The position numbers and the translations under genes are program-made. From NCBI RefSeq assembly GCF_023703375.1, contig NZ_JAMQGO010000002.1:62001-126000 (forward strand): 64,000 nt of DNA, read 5' to 3'. This document shows positions 1 to 8,631 of the stretch, in pieces. The notes beneath the pieces were generated by a model that saw nothing but the letters and a program-made list of their open reading frames with translations, had not been told where the DNA came from and made no database searches. Position 1 is the first letter of the stretch. Each line of letters starts with the position of its first letter. The DNA is from Lutimaribacter degradans. GTDB taxonomy: Bacteria > Pseudomonadota > Alphaproteobacteria > Rhodobacterales > Rhodobacteraceae.

Positions 1-35
1 CGGGGCGATCCGCCCTTAGAAAGGAAAGACCGCTT

Positions 36-1313
36 ATGCGCTACATGGCCACCTATGACCTGATGGAATCGATGCGCAATACCAATCAATGGCTGGGTGC
101 CTCCGCCCTGTCCTTTGCATCGTATCCGCTTTTTTCGATGGTGCCAAACCCTGCGCTGCAATGGTTGGCAGCTTGGGGCGAGGTGACGGAACGCACGTTC
201 CAGCGCATGGTGGCCAAACCCGACTGGGGTATTCGCACCTTCACCTGCGAGGACGGCAAGGACCACTTGGTCAACATCGAAACAGTGGTCGAACGCCCCT
301 TCGGCAACCTGTTGCATTTCAATGTCGCCGGGCGCGAGGAACAGCCGCGCAAGGTGCTGCTGGTGGCGCCGATGTCGGGGCATTACGCCACGCTTCTGCG
401 CTCGACCGTGAAATCGCTGATCGTCGACAACGAGGTGTATATCACCGACTGGCATAACGCGCGCGACATCTCCGTGTCCGAAGGCAAGTTCGATGTCGAG
501 GATTACACGCTTTACCTTGTCGATTTCATGAAGGAAATGGGCCCCGACACCCATGTGATCGCCGTGTGCCAACCCGCACCGCTGGCACTGGCCGCCACCG
601 CCTACCTGGCCGAGGAAGAGCCCGACGCCCAACCCCGCACGCTGACGCTGATCGGTGGCCCGATCGACCCCGACGCCACGCCCACCGACGTGACCGATTT
701 CGGCAACCGGGTCACGATGGGCCAGCTCGAGGAAATGATGATCCAGCGCGTCGGTTTCAAATACAAGGGCGTGGGCCGCATGGTCTATCCCGGCCTGCTG
801 CAACTGGCGTCTTTCATCTCGATGAACGCCGACCGCCATTCCGAGGCATTCCAGAACCAGATCGCACGGGTGATGCGTGAAGAGGCGTCGGAACATGACG
901 CGCATAACCGCTTTTACGACGAGTACCTGGCGGTGATGGACATGACGGCCGAGTTCTACCTTTCCACCGTCGAGCGCATCTTCAAGGAGCGCGAGATCGC
1001 GCGCAACGTCTTTACCGTGGCGGGCAAACGCGTCGATATCGGCAAGATCACCAATGTGGCCGTCAAGACGGTCGAAGGCGCGAATGACGACATCTCGGCC
1101 CCCGGCCAATGCGTGGCGGCGCTTGATCTGTGCACCGGCCTGCCAGACAGCATGAAAGCCAGCCATGTCGAACCGGGCGCAGGCCATTACGGCATCTTTG
1201 CCGGCAAAAGCTGGCGCAACAACATCCGGCCGCTGGTGCTGGAATTCATGAACGCCAACAGCCCCGCCCCGGCCAAGAAAAAGCCCGCGAACAAGAACGC
1301 CGCCGCCCGCTGA
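36..1313 (+). CDS. phaZ: Intracellular polyhydroxyalkanoate (PHB) depolymerase
   Basis: Predicted to hydrolyse intracellular PHB granules to 3-hydroxybutyrate oligomers. The 425-aa protein matches the PhaZ family with the PHB_depo_C domain: the N-terminal NTNQWLGA-like segment, and VCQPAP (about 177-182) with Cys178 where the cysteine nucleophile of PhaZa1-type enzymes lies. The C-terminus is a Lys/Ala/Pro-rich tail (KKKPANKNAAAR). ATG at 36 has GGAAAG about 8 bases upstream; Met at 45 is an alternative start. It is monocistronic and convergent with the ycjF gene. Family recognised with high confidence; the nucleophile is by analogy. Confidence 0.93.
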   Translation: MRYMATYDLMESMRNTNQWLGASALSFASYPLFSMVPNPALQWLAAWGEVTERTFQRMVAKPDWGIRTFTCEDGKDHLVNIETVVERPFGNLLHFNVAGREEQPRKVLLVAPMSGHYATLLRSTVKSLIVDNEVYITDWHNARDISVSEGKFDVEDYTLYLVDFMKEMGPDTHVIAVCQPAPLALAATAYLAEEEPDAQPRTLTLIGGPIDPDATPTDVTDFGNRVTMGQLEEMMIQRVGFKYKGVGRMVYPGLLQLASFISMNADRHSEAFQNQIARVMREEASEHDAHNRFYDEYLAVMDMTAEFYLSTVERIFKEREIARNVFTVAGKRVDIGKITNVAVKTVEGANDDISAPGQCVAALDLCTGLPDSMKASHVEPGAGHYGIFAGKSWRNNIRPLVLEFMNANSPAPAKKKPANKNAAAR

Positions 1314-1346
1314 GCGGTATGCGCGCAGGTGGGGCCGGCAGCGCGT

Positions 1347-2339
1347 TCAGCCGCCGAACAACCCCGCCAGGGCACGTTTCACCGTGCCCGACACCGAGGG
1401 ACGCGCCGCGCGGCCAAAGGGCAGCGGGCGGCAGACCTCCATTGCGGCGATGCCCACCCGCGCGGTCAACGCGCCATTCACGATCCCCTCGCCAAAGCGG
1501 CGCGACAGTTTCGACAGCACGTTACCGCCCGCGACCGAACTTATCAGGTCATCGCCCACCGCCACGGCGCCGGTGGCCACAAGGTGCGTCATCACCGCCC
1601 GCGTCAATCGCCATGACCCCAGAACGCCCGACCGACCACCATAAATTTCGGCGATCCGGCGGATCATGCGCAAGTTGGCGCTCAATGCCACGGCCACATC
1701 GGCCAGTGCCAGCGGCACGATCGCGGTGACGGTGGCAACCTGCCGCGCGGCCGCCTCGACCTGGACGCGTGCGGCGGCGTCCAGCGGTGCCAGCATCTCG
1801 GCCTCGGTCAGGGCGAAAAGCGCGTTGGCATCGAACTGTTCATCCCTGCGATCGGTAAACCGCGCGCGATTCCAATCCAGCTCCGGCCGGCGAGCATAAA
1901 GCCGCTCAAGCTCGGCCACGACTGCGCGCGCCTTGGGCAGCGATGCCTCGGACAACGCGGCCTCGGCCCGGCCTTGCAGCTTGTCCATGCGGGCAAGCCG
2001 GGCAAAGGCAGCCATTTCACGCAGCCCCGCCAGCAGCGCCACCAGCACCAATGCCCCGATAAGCACCGTGACGGCATAGCCCAGCAACGGCATCCGCGCG
2101 ATCAGGCCGGTGGCGAAATCCCACGCCGCGACGGAAAGTACCGCCCCCAGTACCGCCAGCAAAAGCCCCCAGAACCAGCGCGCCAACCACGACGGGCGAC
2201 GCGCGCCCAGCGTCGCTACGGTCTTCATGGCGCGGCCTTGCGGCGGGGGCAGATCCGGGTCGGGCACCGGCGGCGCAGCATCGGGTCCCGGCGCGGAATC
2301 GTCGTCCTCAAGATCAATCAGAACCGGGCCATTGGTCAT
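1347..2339 (-). CDS. ycjF: YcjF/TIGR01620 family inner-membrane protein (DUF697)
   Basis: 330-aa membrane protein of the YcjF family, whose function is unknown and which is usually encoded beside the YcjX GTPase-like protein. The N-terminus is acidic and Pro-rich (about 1-35), followed by two hydrophobic segments (roughly 55-110) and an alpha-helical C-terminal DUF697-like region. The ATG overlaps the stop of the upstream acetyltransferase gene (ATGA), so it is translationally coupled as last gene of the ycjX operon. Assigned from sequence character plus the ycjX neighbour. Confidence 0.85.
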   Translation of the reverse strand: MTNGPVLIDLEDDDSAPGPDAAPPVPDPDLPPPQGRAMKTVATLGARRPSWLARWFWGLLLAVLGAVLSVAAWDFATGLIARMPLLGYAVTVLIGALVLVALLAGLREMAAFARLARMDKLQGRAEAALSEASLPKARAVVAELERLYARRPELDWNRARFTDRRDEQFDANALFALTEAEMLAPLDAAARVQVEAAARQVATVTAIVPLALADVAVALSANLRMIRRIAEIYGGRSGVLGSWRLTRAVMTHLVATGAVAVGDDLISSVAGGNVLSKLSRRFGEGIVNGALTARVGIAAMEVCRPLPFGRAARPSVSGTVKRALAGLFGG

Positions 2340-2773
2340 GTCGCAGCCTCCTTTTGCCAGGCCAGGTGGATGTCAGGCAGGCCGCCATCGTTGCCCAGCC
2401 CCATTCCGCGCGCCACCTCGACGAAACCATGCGCGGCGTAAAAGCGCCGGGCCGGCAGGTTGTCGCGCAGCGTCCATAGCTCCAACTGCGGGTGGCATGC
2501 CTTGGCATCGGCCAAAAGCATGCTGCCATAGCCCCGGCCCTGCCCCCGCGGGTGCACGTAAAGCGCCAGGATGATCGAACCGTTGCGCGCGATGAACCCG
2601 ACCGGGCGGCGCCCGAGCTGAATGACACGTATCGCGCGCTGCCGGATCAACCGAAACATCAACGCCGCATCGGTTCGGCGCGGCCGGTCAGAGGCATCCT
2701 CGTGCGCCCATAGTATTCGCAGCAGGCACGGCGCATGCCAAACCCGCGCGCGGCATGGCGCCGGGTCGATCAC
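2336..2773 (-). CDS. GNAT family N-acetyltransferase
   Basis: 145-aa GNAT-fold acyltransferase. The acetyl-CoA-binding signature is visible as V-x-P-x-x-R-G-Q-G-x-G (VHPRGQGRGYG) in the middle, followed by N-x-x-A-R-x-F-Y in motif B, which supports acetyl-CoA binding; substrate unknown. The start is a GTG overlapping the ycjX stop (GTGA), and its stop overlaps the ycjF start (ATGA). It therefore sits between two genes that are normally direct neighbours. Whether it acts with YcjX/YcjF is not shown by the sequence. Confidence 0.85.
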   Translation of the reverse strand: MIDPAPCRARVWHAPCLLRILWAHEDASDRPRRTDAALMFRLIRQRAIRVIQLGRRPVGFIARNGSIILALYVHPRGQGRGYGSMLLADAKACHPQLELWTLRDNLPARRFYAAHGFVEVARGMGLGNDGGLPDIHLAWQKEAAT

Positions 2774-4185
2774 AGCCTGTCCCCGATCAGGAATTGCGCG
2801 GCACGATCCAGCCGGATGTGCGGCGGCCCCTCGCCCGGTTTCAGGCTAAGCCGCGCGGGCGCAAAGCGCATGATCTTGTAATCCGCATCCAGCCAGGTCG
2901 TGGCGCCGTCGCGCGCAGGCGACAACAGACGGTTGGGGTCTTCGGGCAACTCGCCCGGGTAGAAGGCGGCGCGTTTGCCGCCATCCAGCAACGTGCCGCG
3001 CACGCAATCCAGCGCGCGCCCGTCATGGGTGATCGTATCTTCGGTGGTGGCGCGCAGGGCGGCGATGGCCATGGCCTGCGTTCGGGCACCGGCAAAATCG
3101 GCCCGGTCGCGCGCGTCGCGGGTCAGCGCCTCCATGATGGCGGTCAGCCGGGCATGTTGCGCGTGATGCAGGTGGTCGGCCTTGGTGGCCGCGAACAGGA
3201 TCTTTTCCACCCGTTTGCCCAGCAAAAGCTGTGACAGGAAGGCGTTGCGCCCAGGGCGAAAGGCCGACAGGATATCGGCCATGGCAAGGCGCATGTCCTC
3301 GACCGCCTTTGGCCCCGCATTGATCGCCCCCAGCGCGTCAACCAGCACCACCTGCCGGTCGATGCGGGAAAAGTGATCGCGGAAGAACGGTTTCACCACT
3401 TCGCGCTTGTACGCCTCGAACCGCCGCGCCATCTCGCGCGCAAGCGAGCGGCGCGGGGCATCGCCCCCGTTCGGCAAGGGCGCAAAGGTGATCGCGGGGC
3501 TGCCCGCCAGATCGCCGGGCAGCAGGAACCGCCCCGGCGTACAGTCATAGAACCCCGCGCCCCGTGCCGCATGCAGGTAGCTTGTGAAACTGTCGGCCAG
3601 GGCCCGGGCCGTGGGCTCGTCATGCGGCGCCGTGCCATCGGTGGCCCGCGCCTGCAGCAGGAAATCGGCCGCCTGCGGGCGCGTGTCGATACGTGCCAGC
3701 ACCTCGGCCGACCATTGGGCGTAATCCTTGTCCAGCAACGCCAGGTCCAGCAGCCATTCACCGGGGTAATCGACGATATCCAGATGCACGGTGCGCGGCC
3801 CCTGCAAGCCCCCAAGCAATCCGGTGGGCTGCACCCGCAAGGACAGGCGCAGTTCGGATACCGCGCGGGTGCTGTCGGGCCAGCGCGGTTGATCGGCGGT
3901 CAGCGCGGCGTAATGCGCCTCGTAATCGAAACGGGGCACGGTGTCGTCGGGTTGCGGCTGCAAGAACGCGGCCACGATGCGCCCGTCGGCCGCGGCAACC
4001 AGTTGTGGCATGCGCCCCCGGTCCATCAGGTTGGCGACGAGCGAGGTAATAAAAACCGTCTTGCCCGAGCGCGCCAGCCCCGTCACGCCCAGCCGGATGA
4101 CAGGTTCGAAAAACGCACCCGACACGCTGTCACCGATCCCTTCGACCGTGCGCGTGATGCCGTCTGCGATGCTTGAAATGACCAA
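2770..4185 (-). CDS. ycjX: YcjX family P-loop protein (DUF463)
   Basis: 471-aa nucleoside-triphosphate-binding protein of the YcjX family. A P-loop is seen at about 36-43 (GLARSGKT), preceded by the family-typical PVIRLGVT strand, and DALGAINAG lies in the central region. YcjX proteins are stress-associated GTPase-like proteins of uncertain role, paired with the membrane protein YcjF. The start appears to be TTG at 4185, because no ATG precedes the conserved N-terminus (VISSIADGITRTVEG) and a GGGGGCAGGG purine tract lies just upstream. First gene of ycjX-GNAT-ycjF. Confidence 0.9.
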   Translation of the reverse strand: MVISSIADGITRTVEGIGDSVSGAFFEPVIRLGVTGLARSGKTVFITSLVANLMDRGRMPQLVAAADGRIVAAFLQPQPDDTVPRFDYEAHYAALTADQPRWPDSTRAVSELRLSLRVQPTGLLGGLQGPRTVHLDIVDYPGEWLLDLALLDKDYAQWSAEVLARIDTRPQAADFLLQARATDGTAPHDEPTARALADSFTSYLHAARGAGFYDCTPGRFLLPGDLAGSPAITFAPLPNGGDAPRRSLAREMARRFEAYKREVVKPFFRDHFSRIDRQVVLVDALGAINAGPKAVEDMRLAMADILSAFRPGRNAFLSQLLLGKRVEKILFAATKADHLHHAQHARLTAIMEALTRDARDRADFAGARTQAMAIAALRATTEDTITHDGRALDCVRGTLLDGGKRAAFYPGELPEDPNRLLSPARDGATTWLDADYKIMRFAPARLSLKPGEGPPHIRLDRAAQFLIGDRL

Positions 4186-4364
4186 ACCCTGCCCCCGATA
4201 TTCCGATACACCGAAGATAGTCCGCCGTGCCGCGCGTTACCAGTGCAGGCCCCGCCGCATGGATACGGGGAAAAGCCGGGCAGCTTTCCCCCTGTTGCGC
4301 AGTGATTGCCGCCGCTTCGTGCAACATGCTAGACTGAAGCACAAGGCAGAGCAGGCCCAAGAAA

Positions 4365-5396
4365 ATGACAGCATTGAAGCAGTACCAGCGGCTTGAAGCG
4401 ACCGGTCTTTGGCGCGAAAGCCCCGAGGCCCAGCGGCGCGAGGTGGTTGTTTCCATCGGCGATGCGACACTGGTTATCGCGGATATGCAAGACCGGCCGC
4501 TTACCCATTGGTCACTGGCCGCGATCGAGCGCGCCAACCCCGGCGAAAGCCCCGCGTTGTTCCACCCCGACGGCGACCCCGGCGAATTGCTGGAACTGGC
4601 CCCCGACGCCGAAGAAATGATCAAGGCGATCGAAAAACTGCGCAGTGCGATTGACCGCGGCCGCCCGCACCCTGGGCGCCTGCGCCTGCTGATGTTCGGG
4701 CTCAGCGCCGCCGCGGTGGCCGGGTTGGCGCTGTTCTGGCTGCCCGAGGTGCTGCGTGAACACGCGGTAAAGGTGGTTCCTGCCGCCAAGCGCGACGATA
4801 TCGGCGCCGCCCTGATGACGCAGTTGCAACGCGTCACCGGCCCTGCCTGCACCGAGCCGCAGGGGCTTGCGGCACTTGGGCGGCTGGCCGCGCGGCTGCC
4901 CGGCCCGGACGGCGCGAGACCCCGTTTGCACGTGGTGCGCGACGGGGTGCGCGATGCCCTGGCGCTGCCCGGCGGGCGCATCCTGTTGCGCGCCCGTTTG
5001 ATCGAAGATCACGAAGAGCCCGACGTGGTGGCCGGCTACATCATCGCCGCGCAAGAGCGCGCGGCCCTCTCCGATCCGCTGGACCGGCTGTTGCGCGAAA
5101 CCGGCGTGCGCGCCTCGTTCCGTTTGCTGACGACGGGCGCTGTGCCCGACACAATCCTGCAACGCCATTCCGAAACCTTGCCAGCCGCCACGCCCGTGCC
5201 GGTGCCCGATGATCGCCTGCTGGCCGCGTTTGCCGATGCGGGTGTGCGTTCGGGCCCCTATGCCTATGCGCGCGACGTAACGGGCGAAACCGTCCTTGGC
5301 CTGATCGAGGCCGACCCCTTTGCCAGCGGACCGCCGCCCCCCGCGGTATTGAGCGACAATGACTGGCTGCGCCTGCAAGCGATCTGCGGAAACTGA
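4365..5396 (+). CDS. Membrane-anchored protein resembling a degenerate M48 peptidase
   Basis: 343-aa protein with a cytoplasmic N-terminal region (about 1-104), one transmembrane helix (105-126), and a C-terminal part laid out like an M48 metallopeptidase: a helix with IGAALM, a strand ending in ALPGGRILL (199-208), then VAGYIIAAQERAALSDP (222-238). In active relatives this last stretch carries HExxH (VAGVLAHEIGH-type). Here the positions read A-A-x-x-R, so zinc ligands and the catalytic Glu are absent. Homology is judged by eye. If right, it is a pseudo-enzyme. The ATG at 4365 follows an AGGCCCAAGAAA leader. It is convergent with the SPOR-domain gene. Confidence 0.6.
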   Translation: MTALKQYQRLEATGLWRESPEAQRREVVVSIGDATLVIADMQDRPLTHWSLAAIERANPGESPALFHPDGDPGELLELAPDAEEMIKAIEKLRSAIDRGRPHPGRLRLLMFGLSAAAVAGLALFWLPEVLREHAVKVVPAAKRDDIGAALMTQLQRVTGPACTEPQGLAALGRLAARLPGPDGARPRLHVVRDGVRDALALPGGRILLRARLIEDHEEPDVVAGYIIAAQERAALSDPLDRLLRETGVRASFRLLTTGAVPDTILQRHSETLPAATPVPVPDDRLLAAFADAGVRSGPYAYARDVTGETVLGLIEADPFASGPPPPAVLSDNDWLRLQAICGN

Positions 5397-5414
5397 CCAC
5401 CCGGCCCCTACGCC

Positions 5415-5454
5415 AAGGCGCCGGCCCGATGCCCGGTGCCGGCCCCTTTGGTTT
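5415..5454 (+). terminator. Rho-independent terminator after the M48-like gene
   Basis: Arms AAGGCGCCGGC (5415-5425) and GCCGGCCCCTT (5438-5448) form an 11-bp stem with one mismatch, followed by TGGTTTT. It lies between convergent genes and suits the + strand best. Confidence 0.6.
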
Positions 5455-5474
5455 TCAGCGCAACACGGTTGGCT

Positions 5475-6842
5475 TTACTTGTGGGTAAAGGCCCCGGAAA
5501 AGCCGGCCTTGCGGGCGGCGTACAACGCGTTGCCCAGCGCCTGCGGCGAGCTGTAAGGCCCTGCCAGCAGAACGCGCGCCTGCCCGTCATTTCCGCGCAG
5601 CGTGCCCATACGCACCGTCAGCCCGGCCCGCTTCAGCCGTGCCGCATCGCGTCGCGCGGCGTCACCAGACGGGTAACGACCCACCTGCACAAAGCGGTGA
5701 CTGACAGCAACGCGCACGGCCTTGGTGTCAGCGGCAACCGGCGCCTTGGGGGCCGACCGTGTCGATACCGTCGGCTTTTGCGTGGTCTCGTGCGTTCTGC
5801 CGCTGGTCGAAAGATACCCGCCACGCGAACGAGGGGCGGCGCGCTGTTCTTGCATCGAGGTGTACGGATAGACGAGATCGGGGTTGAAGGCGGTCACGTC
5901 CATGCCGCTGCTGATGTCGATCAGGCGGCGGGGCACCTCGCGCGTCCAGCGCCGGTCCATCTGCTGCTTGCCGGCCAGGGTCTGATGGGCACGCCTGGGG
6001 TTCAGGCGGTCATCTTCCCACACTCGGCGATACCCAGGCGGCACGCGCCCGACACCCACCACCTGGGCCTGCGCCTTTGCCACGTGCAGGGGCGCGATTC
6101 GGGTTGCCGGCGTGACACGAGCCGCCGCAGGAGCAGCAGCGACGCGCCGCACACCCGCCGCTTCGCGCACCGGGGCCTGGCCGCGCTGCGGCGTTTGGAC
6201 CCCTGCCAGCGGCGAGATGTTTTGCGGGCCGCAGCGCACGCCTTCGCCACGCATGTACTGGGCGCTTTGCGGCGAGGCCCAGCGGCATCCCCCCTCGGAA
6301 CCGCGCAGGACGGGCGCACGTTTTTTCACGACCTTGCGCGCGGGCGTGGCCATCTGGCGCGGCTTGGGCGCGGCTGGCGACGGCGCCACCGTGACACGGC
6401 GCGGCTGTGAGGCGGTCACACGAACCGGCTGGGCCACGCGGCGGACCGTCGGTTTCGGCGCCGCGCTGCTCGACGTTGCAGCCTTGGCCTGCCGCTCGGG
6501 CGCGCGCGCCTTGGGGGCATCGGCGGGCGGCGGCAGCATCTTTGGCTCGGCCGCGGCCGTCTGCCGTGCTGCAGGCTCGGGCGCGGGCGCATTGGCAAAG
6601 GTCGGCTGGGCGTTGCAGATATGCTTGCGCGCGCGGGTCATGCGCGGCACCCAGGTGACATTGCCATCAATCCCCGCGCGCACATAGATGCAGCCGCGGT
6701 TATCGACAAACTGCTTGCCCGCGTAAGAGCTGGGCGGGAAATTCGCCGGTATCTGGGTTTTCATTTGTGACTGGGCGTTTGCGCCCCCAAGGCCGACATG
6801 CCCCATCAAAACGGCAACAGACAGAACTCTGACAATCTTCAT
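5475..6842 (-). CDS. Exported SPOR-domain protein
   Basis: 455-aa protein with a signal peptide (MKIVRVLSVAVLMG..., probable cleavage near ANA-QS). It has a short conserved N-terminal module (YAGKQFVDNRGCIYVRAG region, about 40-75), a long Ala/Pro/Arg-rich low-complexity linker, and a C-terminal SPOR domain (about 375-452, starting SHRFVQVGRY and ending near FSGAFTHK). SPOR domains bind denuded septal peptidoglycan, so a periplasmic or outer-membrane cell-wall role is expected. I start it at the ATG at 6842, which has GGGGG about six bases upstream, rather than the in-frame GTG at 6854. The 5' region faces upp. Confidence 0.8.
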   Translation of the reverse strand: MKIVRVLSVAVLMGHVGLGGANAQSQMKTQIPANFPPSSYAGKQFVDNRGCIYVRAGIDGNVTWVPRMTRARKHICNAQPTFANAPAPEPAARQTAAAEPKMLPPPADAPKARAPERQAKAATSSSAAPKPTVRRVAQPVRVTASQPRRVTVAPSPAAPKPRQMATPARKVVKKRAPVLRGSEGGCRWASPQSAQYMRGEGVRCGPQNISPLAGVQTPQRGQAPVREAAGVRRVAAAPAAARVTPATRIAPLHVAKAQAQVVGVGRVPPGYRRVWEDDRLNPRRAHQTLAGKQQMDRRWTREVPRRLIDISSGMDVTAFNPDLVYPYTSMQEQRAAPRSRGGYLSTSGRTHETTQKPTVSTRSAPKAPVAADTKAVRVAVSHRFVQVGRYPSGDAARRDAARLKRAGLTVRMGTLRGNDGQARVLLAGPYSSPQALGNALYAARKAGFSGAFTHK

Positions 6843-6922
6843 ATGCGCCCCCACGCAACTTTACCTGTACAAATTGCATGGATCACGGGCGCGAGTAAAG
6901 AGCGGGGTGCCTTCAATCTACC

Positions 6923-7555
6923 TTATTTCGTGCCGAACATGCGATCACCCGCATCACCTAGTCCCGGCACGATATACCCCTGTTCGTTCAATTTTGTGTC
7001 CAGCGCCCCGGTAAAGATGCGCACATCGGGATGCGCCTGACGCATCCGGGCCACCCCTTCGGGCGCGGCCAACAGGCAGACGAAACGGATGTCGCGGCAG
7101 CCCGATTGCTTGACCAGGTCGATCGCCGCGGCCGAAGAATTGCCCGTGGCAAGCATCGGGTCGACGACAAGCGCGGCCCGCCCGTCCATCCCCTGCGGCA
7201 GCTTGGAGTAATATTGAACCGGCGTCAGCGTCGCCTCGTCGCGGTAAAGCCCGACAAAGCCCACCCGCGCCGAGGGGATGCAATCAAGCACCCCGTCCAG
7301 CATCCCGTTGCCCGCGCGCAGGATGCTGACCAGCGCCAGCTTCTTGCCCTTCAGCGTGGGCGCCTCCATCTCGGTCATCGGTGTTTCGATGATCTTGGTC
7401 GTCAGGGGCAGGTCGCGCGTGGCCTCGTAGGTCAGGAACAGGCTGATTTCCCGCAGCAACTGCCGAAACTGCGCCGAGGGCGTTCGCATGTCGCGCATGA
7501 GGGTCAGCTTGTGCTGGACAAGCGGGTGGTCGACGATCGTCAGGTGGTCGCTCAT
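6923..7555 (-). CDS. upp: Uracil phosphoribosyltransferase
   Basis: Makes UMP from uracil and PRPP. The 210-aa protein has normal family length. ILRAGNGM and the PRPP-binding loop [11 protein letters not shown] are visible, and the C-terminal [12 protein letters not shown] uracil-binding segment is intact. It is the last gene of the cdd-deoA-deoB-add-upp salvage operon, 86 bases after add. Uracil released by thymidine/uridine phosphorolysis upstream would be recaptured here. Confidence 0.97.
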   Translation of the reverse strand: MSDHLTIVDHPLVQHKLTLMRDMRTPSAQFRQLLREISLFLTYEATRDLPLTTKIIETPMTEMEAPTLKGKKLALVSILRAGNGMLDGVLDCIPSARVGFVGLYRDEATLTPVQYYSKLPQGMDGRAALVVDPMLATGNSSAAAIDLVKQSGCRDIRFVCLLAAPEGVARMRQAHPDVRIFTGALDTKLNEQGYIVPGLGDAGDRMFGTK

Positions 7556-7641
7556 TCCGGGCTCCTGTCAGGGCATGGGCCAGTGATAACGCGGGCCTGG
7601 GCTTTTGCAAACCGTCCGCACGAGCAGGGGCAAAAGCACCC

Positions 7642-8631
7642 TCATCCCGGCGTCTCCAGTCGCTTGGCCAATGCGGCCCGCGTCGCATCGTCACAAAAGG
7701 CCGCGTCAAGCGCGGTATGCGCAACCTGCATGAACCGCTCGCCATCCCAGCCGTGCGCGCGCTCCAGCGCGGCAAATTCGCGGCTCATATCGGTGTGGAA
7801 GAAGGGCGGGTCATCGGTGTTGATCGTAATCTTCACGCCCGCCGCGCGCAGCCGCTCGACCGGGTGGGCCCGCATGTCGGGATAAAGCCCCAGTGCAAGG
7901 TTCGAGCCCGGGCACAGCTCAAGCACCGTTCCCTGCGCCACCAGTCGGCTGACCAGCGCGGGCTCTTCGATGGCCCGCACGCCATGGCCGATGCGGTCAA
8001 CGCGCAGGTCATCCAGCGCCTCGCGGATCGAGGCGGGCCCGGCGAACTCGCCCGCATGGGTCGTCAGCCGCAGCCCCGCCTCGCGCGCGCAGTCAAAGGC
8101 CCAGGCGAAATCACCCTGCCGCCCGCGTGTTTCATCACCGCCCATACCGAAACCCACGATCCAGTCACCGGCGGTTTCGGCCGCGCAAAGGGCCGTTTCG
8201 CGGGCCTTTTCAGGGCCGAAATGGCGAATACAGGTGACGATGCCGCGCATCACGATTCCAAGCCGCGCCTCGGCCCGGGCGGCGGCATCCTGCATCGCGG
8301 CCATGTAGTCGCGCCAAGCCGACAAATCGCGCGCACCGCAAAAATCGGGCGACAGGAAGATTTCGGTGTAGATCACGCCATTCTCGGCCGCGCGGGCCAG
8401 CACCTCGGATATGAGGCGTGCGTAATCGTCGGGGCTGCGCAGCACGGCCGTCGCGGCCTCGTAAACCTGCAGAAAATGCGCGAAGTCGCGAAATGCATAT
8501 TGGCCCCGCTCATCAAACACGCCCGACAGGTTGACCGATTTTTCCTGTCCCAGGCGGCGGATGAAGTCAGGGGGCGCTGCCCCCTCCAGGTGCAGGTGCA
8601 GTTCAAGCTTGGGAAAATCCTGCCAACTCAT
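7642..8631 (-). CDS. add: Adenosine deaminase
   Basis: Deaminates adenosine or deoxyadenosine to inosine. The start is the ATG at 8631 (MSWQDFPKLEL), which overlaps the deoB stop (ATGA), giving 329 aa. Zinc ligands are visible in HLHLEG (His12, His14), THAGE, GHG (DRIGHGVRA) and NTDDP, the standard metal and catalytic set of the adenosine/AMP deaminase superfamily. Some relatives prefer adenine, and specificity cannot be settled from sequence alone. Part of the nucleoside salvage operon. Confidence 0.92.
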   Translation of the reverse strand: MSWQDFPKLELHLHLEGAAPPDFIRRLGQEKSVNLSGVFDERGQYAFRDFAHFLQVYEAATAVLRSPDDYARLISEVLARAAENGVIYTEIFLSPDFCGARDLSAWRDYMAAMQDAAARAEARLGIVMRGIVTCIRHFGPEKARETALCAAETAGDWIVGFGMGGDETRGRQGDFAWAFDCAREAGLRLTTHAGEFAGPASIREALDDLRVDRIGHGVRAIEEPALVSRLVAQGTVLELCPGSNLALGLYPDMRAHPVERLRAAGVKITINTDDPPFFHTDMSREFAALERAHGWDGERFMQVAHTALDAAFCDDATRAALAKRLETPG

